Shown here piece by piece: positions 6,901 to 9,899 of a stretch of 9,899 bases of DNA (position 1 is the first letter of the stretch; every line of letters starts with the position of its first letter). A program made the translations under genes and the position numbers. The notes below the pieces were generated by a model. That model was not told the DNA's origin. It made no database searches and was given only the letters and a program-made list of their open reading frames with translations. The stretch comes from an uncultured Bacteroidales bacterium (GTDB lineage Bacteria; Bacteroidota; Bacteroidia; Bacteroidales; P3): contig ONOZ01000074.1 of the NCBI GenBank assembly GCA_900319595.1, forward strand, positions 1 through 9,899, given 5' to 3'.

Positions 6901-6928
6901 ATATTTAATTTATTATCGCTGATTTTTT
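6891..6928. terminator. Bidirectional intrinsic terminator
   Basis: ATCAGCGA plus AATA on the left (6891-6903) pairs with TATT plus TCGCTGAT on the right (6911-6923), with one C-A mismatch and a 7-base loop. A T-run follows at 6923-6928 on the plus strand. An A-run on the left (6882-6888) gives the equivalent T-run on the minus strand. It lies just past the butyrate kinase stop codon and so probably ends that message and whatever arrives from the left. Confidence 0.75.
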
Positions 6929-6943
6929 ATTGAGTTGTGTATC

Positions 6944-8032
6944 TTACTCGTATTGTTGCAATTCCAATTCACCGTTAAGATACATTGTTGCATTCATTGC
7001 TAACGCTCCCATTTCATCTTCACCGGGATAAACAAAAATTGGAGCAATCCAATCTATACGGTCGGACAATTCTTTTACAAATGGTTTTCCGTAAGCAATA
7101 CCTCCTGTAATCAAAATAGCATCAATAGTTTTTACTTTGCCGTGTAGTACTGCTGCCTGAGCACCTACTTCTTTAGCTACCTGATAAGCCATTGCAGATT
7201 GAATGAAAGCAAATTTTTCGTCCCCCTCTTTTGCTTTTATTTCAACAGTTAGAGCATCGTTTGTCCCCAAATAAGCAACAAAACCACCTTCTCCAACAAT
7301 CATTTTACGAATTTCCTTTTCTGTATATTTCCCACTAAAACACAATGAAATCAATTTTGTCATTGGCACACTGCCGGAGCGTTCTGGTGAAAAAGGACCA
7401 TCTCCATCTAAAGCCTGATTGGCATCTATTACTTTACCTTTATGATGTGCTCCTACTGAAATGCCTCCTCCTAAATGTACAACCAACAAATTAAGGTCTT
7501 CGTACTTCTTGCCATTTCCATGTTCTCTTGCATAACGTCTTGCAATTGCCTTTTGATTCAAACAATGGAAGATAGAATTTCTTGGCATTAAAGGATGACC
7601 AGAAAGTTTGGCTATTTCCTCTCTTTCGTCTGTAACTCCTGCATCGGCAATCACTGCTTTTACTCCTATTTCTTTTGCTATTTCGTTAGCAATCAGTCCT
7701 CCTAAATTGCAAGCATGTTGTCCTGCATAACCAATTTGTAAATCGTGAATCATAGCAGGAGTAACTTCCCAGATACCTCCTTGTGTAGATTTCGTCAAAC
7801 CACCTCTACCAATGATGATTTTGAAATCCTTTATGTCAAAACCCGCATCTTTTACTTCTTTCAAACACAATTCTTTCCTAAAAGCATATTGGTCAGCGAT
7901 ACGTTCAAAAGGTTTCAACTCCTCCGCACTGTGTTTTATATTTTTATCGAATAATTTATTCTCCCCATCATATACCGCAACCTTTGTTGAAGTACTTCCT
8001 GGGTTAATTGCTAAAATTAATTGTTTGTACAT
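6944..8032 (-). CDS. buk: Butyrate kinase
   Basis: Encodes 362 residues, the family's usual length. It belongs to the ASKHA superfamily (acetate kinase relatives) and transfers phosphate between butyryl-phosphate and ADP, yielding ATP in fermentation; some members prefer branched-chain acids. Visible signatures are the N-terminal phosphate loop NPGSTSTKVAV (10-20), GRGG (75-78), SIFHCLNQKAIARR (153-166), HLGGGISVGAHHKGKVIDAN (186-205), DGDGPFSPERSG (209-220), ITGGIAYGKP (308-317) and PGEDEMGALAM (336-346). All catalytic regions appear intact. It has two candidate promoters and a terminator of its own. The usual partner, phosphotransbutyrylase (ptb), is not adjacent on either side, so the acyl-phosphate must come from an enzyme encoded elsewhere. 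Confidence 0.93.
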   Translation of the reverse strand: MYKQLILAINPGSTSTKVAVYDGENKLFDKNIKHSAEELKPFERIADQYAFRKELCLKEVKDAGFDIKDFKIIIGRGGLTKSTQGGIWEVTPAMIHDLQIGYAGQHACNLGGLIANEIAKEIGVKAVIADAGVTDEREEIAKLSGHPLMPRNSIFHCLNQKAIARRYAREHGNGKKYEDLNLLVVHLGGGISVGAHHKGKVIDANQALDGDGPFSPERSGSVPMTKLISLCFSGKYTEKEIRKMIVGEGGFVAYLGTNDALTVEIKAKEGDEKFAFIQSAMAYQVAKEVGAQAAVLHGKVKTIDAILITGGIAYGKPFVKELSDRIDWIAPIFVYPGEDEMGALAMNATMYLNGELELQQYE

Positions 8033-8059
8033 ACTATTTCTTTTGTTTTATTTAACTTT

Positions 8060-8088
8060 CAAAATTAAATATGTTGCAAAGATACAAA
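8060..8088 (-). promoter_or_regulatory. buk promoter, proximal candidate
   Basis: On the minus strand TAATTTTG at 8067-8060 matches TAnnTTTG, with TTTG at 8088-8085 and a 17-base spacer. The leader before the buk ATG would be about 20 bases. The pattern matches the pyrKD promoter, whose -7 box has the same eight bases. Confidence 0.5.
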
Positions 8089-8107
8089 GAATTTTTGAAA
8101 AAACAAT
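8077..8107 (-). promoter_or_regulatory. buk promoter, distal candidate
   Basis: On the minus strand TATCTTTG at 8084-8077 is an exact -7 box, with an imperfect ATTG -33 element at 8107-8104 and a 19-base spacer. It overlaps the proximal candidate. The -7 box is the same sequence as those of trxA and the transporter. Only one of the two may be used. Confidence 0.5.
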
Positions 8108-8136
8108 AAAACAATGTGTATTATTCAAAATTTTTA

Positions 8137-8144
8137 TATCTTTG
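8137..8144 (+). promoter_or_regulatory. -7 box of the trxA promoter
   Basis: TATCTTTG fits TAnnTTTG exactly. Upstream only a weak TGTG at 8115-8118 lies at a suitable distance (18 bases). Transcription should begin near 8151, giving an unusually long leader of about 90 bases compared with about 20 for other genes here. Confidence 0.6.
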
Positions 8145-8150
8145 CACTTG

Positions 8151-8187
8151 ACGGCATCTGTGAAAGTTCTATGAAAAAGGATGCCGT
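8151..8187 (+). promoter_or_regulatory. Leader hairpin at the predicted 5' end of trxA mRNA
   Basis: ACGGCATC at 8151-8158 is perfectly complementary to GATGCCGT at 8180-8187 across a 21-base loop. The stem is GC-rich in an AT-rich leader and falls at the predicted transcription start. No T-run follows, so it is not a terminator. It could shield the mRNA 5' end from decay or take part in regulation; neither can be told from sequence alone. Confidence 0.5.
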
Positions 8188-8224
8188 TCGTATTATTAAA
8201 ATATTAAATATTAACAGATTATAA
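8171..8224 (+). CDS. Possible 17-residue leader peptide upstream of trxA
   Basis: An ATG at 8171 inside the hairpin loop opens a frame of 17 codons (MKKDAVRIIKILNINRL) ending at TAA 8222-8224, 15 bases before the trxA ATG. Its second to fourth codons run through the right arm of the hairpin. No clear ribosome-binding site precedes it. It lacks runs of a single amino acid that would suggest classical attenuation. It may be chance. Confidence 0.2.
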   Translation: MKKDAVRIIKILNINRL

Positions 8225-8239
8225 AAAAAGGAAAAAGAA

Positions 8240-8557
8240 ATGGCTTTAGAAATTAACGAAAGTAACTTCCAACAAAAAGTTATGGAAGAAAGCAAATTGG
8301 TTGTTTTGGATTGCGGTGCTACATGGTGTGGTCCTTGTCAGCATATTGCACCTATAATTGAGGAGTTGGCGACAGAATACGAAGGAAAGGCTGTTGTTGC
8401 TAAATGTGATGTAGATGAATCACCTGAAATCCCTGCAAAATATGGCATTCGTAATGTTCCTACGGTTCTTTTCATCAAAAATGGGGAAGTTTTGGAAAGA
8501 ATGGTCGGTGCAAATAGCAAATCTGCTTACAAAGAGAAAATAGAACAGTATATGTAA
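8240..8557 (+). CDS. trxA: Thioredoxin
   Basis: Encodes 105 residues, a single thioredoxin fold without signal peptide, so a cytoplasmic dithiol reductant for enzymes such as ribonucleotide reductase and peroxidases. The active site is WCGPC at 29-33, with Cys30 and Cys33 as the redox pair. Asp24 matches the buried Asp of E. coli thioredoxin. RNVPT at 71-75 contains the cis-proline Pro74. The segment before the active site reads DCGATW, so Cys25 and Gly26 stand where E. coli thioredoxin has Phe and Trp, and Gln34 replaces the usual Lys or Arg after the motif. An AAGGA at 8228-8232, seven bases before the ATG, is the clearest Shine-Dalgarno sequence in the window. It is transcribed away from buk and appears monocistronic. 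Confidence 0.93.
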   Translation: MALEINESNFQQKVMEESKLVVLDCGATWCGPCQHIAPIIEELATEYEGKAVVAKCDVDESPEIPAKYGIRNVPTVLFIKNGEVLERMVGANSKSAYKEKIEQYM

Positions 8558-8573
8558 ACTATTTGAAGGTTTT

Positions 8574-8628
8574 TAAGGTTAGTTAAAGTTTCTAAAAATA
8601 TACGATTTTTTAACCTTAACTAACCTTA
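8574..8628. terminator. Long inverted repeat after trxA, probable terminator
   Basis: TAAGGTTAGTTAA at 8574-8586 pairs perfectly with TTAACTAACCTTA at 8616-8628. One further C-G pair follows after a mismatch, and the loop is 25 bases. A T-rich tract follows at 8629-8640, so it could end the trxA message. The word AACCTTA also recurs in direct orientation at 8612, 8622 and 8641, which is more than a simple terminator requires and suggests a repeat-derived element. Confidence 0.55.
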
Positions 8629-8630
8629 TT

Positions 8631-8638
8631 TATCTTTA
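8631..8638 (+). promoter_or_regulatory. Weak -7-like box before the DUF58 gene
   Basis: TATCTTTA differs from TAnnTTTG at the last base and has no recognisable TTTG 19 bases upstream. If used, transcription would start near 8645, leaving a leader of only about 10 bases before the TTG start. Read-through from trxA is the alternative. Confidence 0.25.
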
Positions 8639-8654
8639 TTAACCTTAGAATCAT

Positions 8655-9578
8655 TTGAATTTAGAAAATATTTCCTACGGACAAATAGAACTTAGAGCAA
8701 AACAAGTTGTAGAAGGGTTCTTATCGGGATTGCATAGAAGTCCTTTTAGGGGGTTTTCAGTTGAATTTGCAGATTATCGTGCTTATAATACAGGCGAAAG
8801 TACGAGGTTTATAGATTGGCGACTGTTTGCAAGGACAGATAAACTTTTTTTAAAGAATTATCAGCAAGAAACTAATTTGCGTTGCACGGTTGTAATGGAT
8901 AATTCCGCTTCAATGTGTTTTCCTTTTGACAAAAAGTCAGTGAGTTTTGACAATCCCAATAAAATAACATTTGCTACTTATTCAGCTGCTGCTCTAATCA
9001 ATATGCTTTACAAACAAAGAGATGCTTTTTCGCTTGCGTTGCTGTCAGATAGGATTGATTATATAAGTGAAGTGAGGAGTACTTATGCTCACAAAAAACA
9101 CATCTTTACTTTGTTAGAGCGGTTGATGCAAAAAGATTATAAAACTTTTCCTAAAAACACCGACCTAGCTCCTTTGTTGCACCAAATGGCAACGCAAATT
9201 CATAAACGTTCTCTTATAATTATTTTTACCGATTTACTATCTGCTAATGAAAATATAGATGAGTTTATCAAATCGTTACAACATCTAAAATTTGCAAAAC
9301 ACGAAATTCTTTTGTTTCACGTATTTGACAAAACTTTGGAAGAAAACTTGCAATACAAAAATCGCCCCTACCGTTTTATTGATATAGAAACTAACGAGGA
9401 ATTAAAAGTCAATCCAAGTGAAATTCGGGAAGAATATATGAGAATTATGCATGACAATTTCTCTGAAATTTGCTCTGCTTGCAATGACATGCATATAGAC
9501 TATATAGAATGCGACATCAACAAAGGGTTTGACCAAATTCTTGTGCCTTATTTTTACAAGAGAATTAGGTTGCGATAG
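8655..9578 (+). CDS. DUF58 domain protein, vWA-like
   Basis: Encodes about 307 residues. The N-terminal half carries the DUF58 signature: LRAKQVVEGFLSGLHRSPF (13-31), FSVEFADYRAYNTGE (34-48), IDWRLFARTDKLFLKNYQQE (53-72). It is followed by a von Willebrand A-like core with a MIDAS-type DNSAS (82-86) and FTDLL (191-195). No membrane segment is evident, so it is likely cytoplasmic. Proteins of this subgroup usually sit beside a MoxR AAA+ ATPase and Bat-type vWA membrane proteins and are thought to help assemble or activate partner complexes; none of these is present here. The likely start is TTG at 8655: an in-frame TAG at 8646 excludes anything further upstream, and the first in-frame ATG lies inside the core near residue 81. 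The MIDAS acids look intact. It converges on the next gene with an 18-base gap. Confidence 0.88.
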   Translation: MNLENISYGQIELRAKQVVEGFLSGLHRSPFRGFSVEFADYRAYNTGESTRFIDWRLFARTDKLFLKNYQQETNLRCTVVMDNSASMCFPFDKKSVSFDNPNKITFATYSAAALINMLYKQRDAFSLALLSDRIDYISEVRSTYAHKKHIFTLLERLMQKDYKTFPKNTDLAPLLHQMATQIHKRSLIIIFTDLLSANENIDEFIKSLQHLKFAKHEILLFHVFDKTLEENLQYKNRPYRFIDIETNEELKVNPSEIREEYMRIMHDNFSEICSACNDMHIDYIECDINKGFDQILVPYFYKRIRLR

Positions 9579-9596
9579 GTTTTTCTCAAACAAAAA

Positions 9597-9899
9597 CTAT
9601 TTCTTTGCTATATAGTACAAGGTATTATGCTTGTTTTCAAAAAATACTTCTTTTGATAGATTGATAATATCTGTAATAGTTACTTTTGCGTAATAATCTT
9701 TTTCTGTATTGATTCTTTCCAACATATCAATGTGGGCGTAATATGCTAAATTCAATGCTTTATCGCCAATTTTTATATTATTGAATGTGGCATTTGCTCT
9801 ATTCTTATTCTTTACCTTTTGAAATTCTCGCTCAGTTGGAGGGTTTGCTATAAGATTATGCAATTCTGCCCAAATATTCTCTTCTGCTGTTTGCATATC
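9597..9899 (-). CDS. M16-family peptidase, C-terminal end (partial)
   Basis: The frame is open to the right window edge and ends at TAG (9599-9597), so only about the last 100 codons are present and the true start lies outside. The visible tail contains EFQKVKNKNRAN, a helix leading to ALNLAYYAHIDMLERINTEK, DYYAKVTITDIINLSKEVF and a final strand HNTLYYIAKK. This order is typical of the C-terminal domain of insulinase/pitrilysin-like (M16) zinc peptidases in Bacteroidota: helix, DxYxxVTxxDI, then a NxxxLxY strand. The zinc-binding HxxEH motif would be in the missing N-terminal part, so it cannot be said whether this copy is catalytic or an inactive partner domain. Confidence 0.75.
   Translation of the reverse strand, partial: DMQTAEENIWAELHNLIANPPTEREFQKVKNKNRANATFNNIKIGDKALNLAYYAHIDMLERINTEKDYYAKVTITDIINLSKEVFFENKHNTLYYIAKK

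Larger units (their letters stand above)
6530..6943. other. 414-base gap between convergent genes
   Basis: The gap separates the transporter and butyrate kinase stops. It contains the promoter at 6559-6589, the tentative gene remnant, a cluster of CAGYGA words at 6837-6900 and a bidirectional terminator. No obvious hairpin with a T-run lies directly after the transporter stop, so transporter transcripts may run on to the shared terminator at 6891-6928. Confidence 0.6.

Noticed and set aside
7812..8174. 120-codon plus-strand frame over the buk start and the buk-trxA gap
   Set aside because: It is antisense to conserved buk codons and crosses the divergent promoters.
1..9899. CRISPR array, tRNA, rRNA, insertion sequence or prophage
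   Set aside because: I saw no regularly spaced repeats, cloverleaf with CCA end, transposase or integrase motifs, or target-site duplications.

Overview
The window reads as an AT-rich stretch of chromosome from a member of the Bacteroidota, most likely Bacteroidales-like. The main evidence is promoter style: nearly every gene or operon start is preceded by a TAnnTTTG box, usually with a TTTG-like element 17-22 bases upstream, which is the Bacteroidota sigma-ABfr signature. Weak Shine-Dalgarno sequences, two short-signal lipoproteins (one resembling DUF4249) and a pyrK-pyrD pair fit the same phylum. I see no phage, transposase, CRISPR array, tRNA or rRNA. Most of the content is ordinary housekeeping and anaerobic metabolism.

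Layout, left to right. 1-395 holds no convincing gene, only two inverted repeats and a promoter-like site. 396-2234 (-) encodes a lipoprotein joining an OmpA-like segment to TPR repeats. 2341-4017 (-) is the pyrK-pyrD operon for an NAD-linked dihydroorotate dehydrogenase of pyrimidine synthesis. A compact divergent promoter region separates it from 4116-5114 (+), a DUF4249-like lipoprotein. 5207-6529 (+) encodes a YfcC/DcuC-type membrane transporter. 6530-6943 has no intact gene but has a strong promoter at its left end and a bidirectional terminator at its right end, with what looks like a decayed small secreted-protein gene between them. 6944-8032 (-) is butyrate kinase, convergent with the transporter and without an adjacent phosphotransbutyrylase gene. 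A divergent promoter region leads to thioredoxin at 8240-8557 (+), which has a hairpin at the start of its leader. A long inverted repeat separates it from a DUF58 protein at 8655-9578 (+) with a probable TTG start. The right edge cuts an M16-family peptidase gene (-) of which only the C-terminal end is visible.

Working together: PyrK and PyrD form one enzyme complex. Butyrate kinase suggests ATP formation from acyl-phosphates in fermentation, and the YfcC-type carrier could move carboxylates or amino-acid-like solutes, though its substrate cannot be read from sequence. The remaining genes look like independent single-gene units. I found no strong case for a new multi-gene system. The most unusual items are the orphan transcription unit at 6559-6928, the interlocked divergent promoters at 4045-4092, and the trxA leader hairpin with its 17-codon reading frame.
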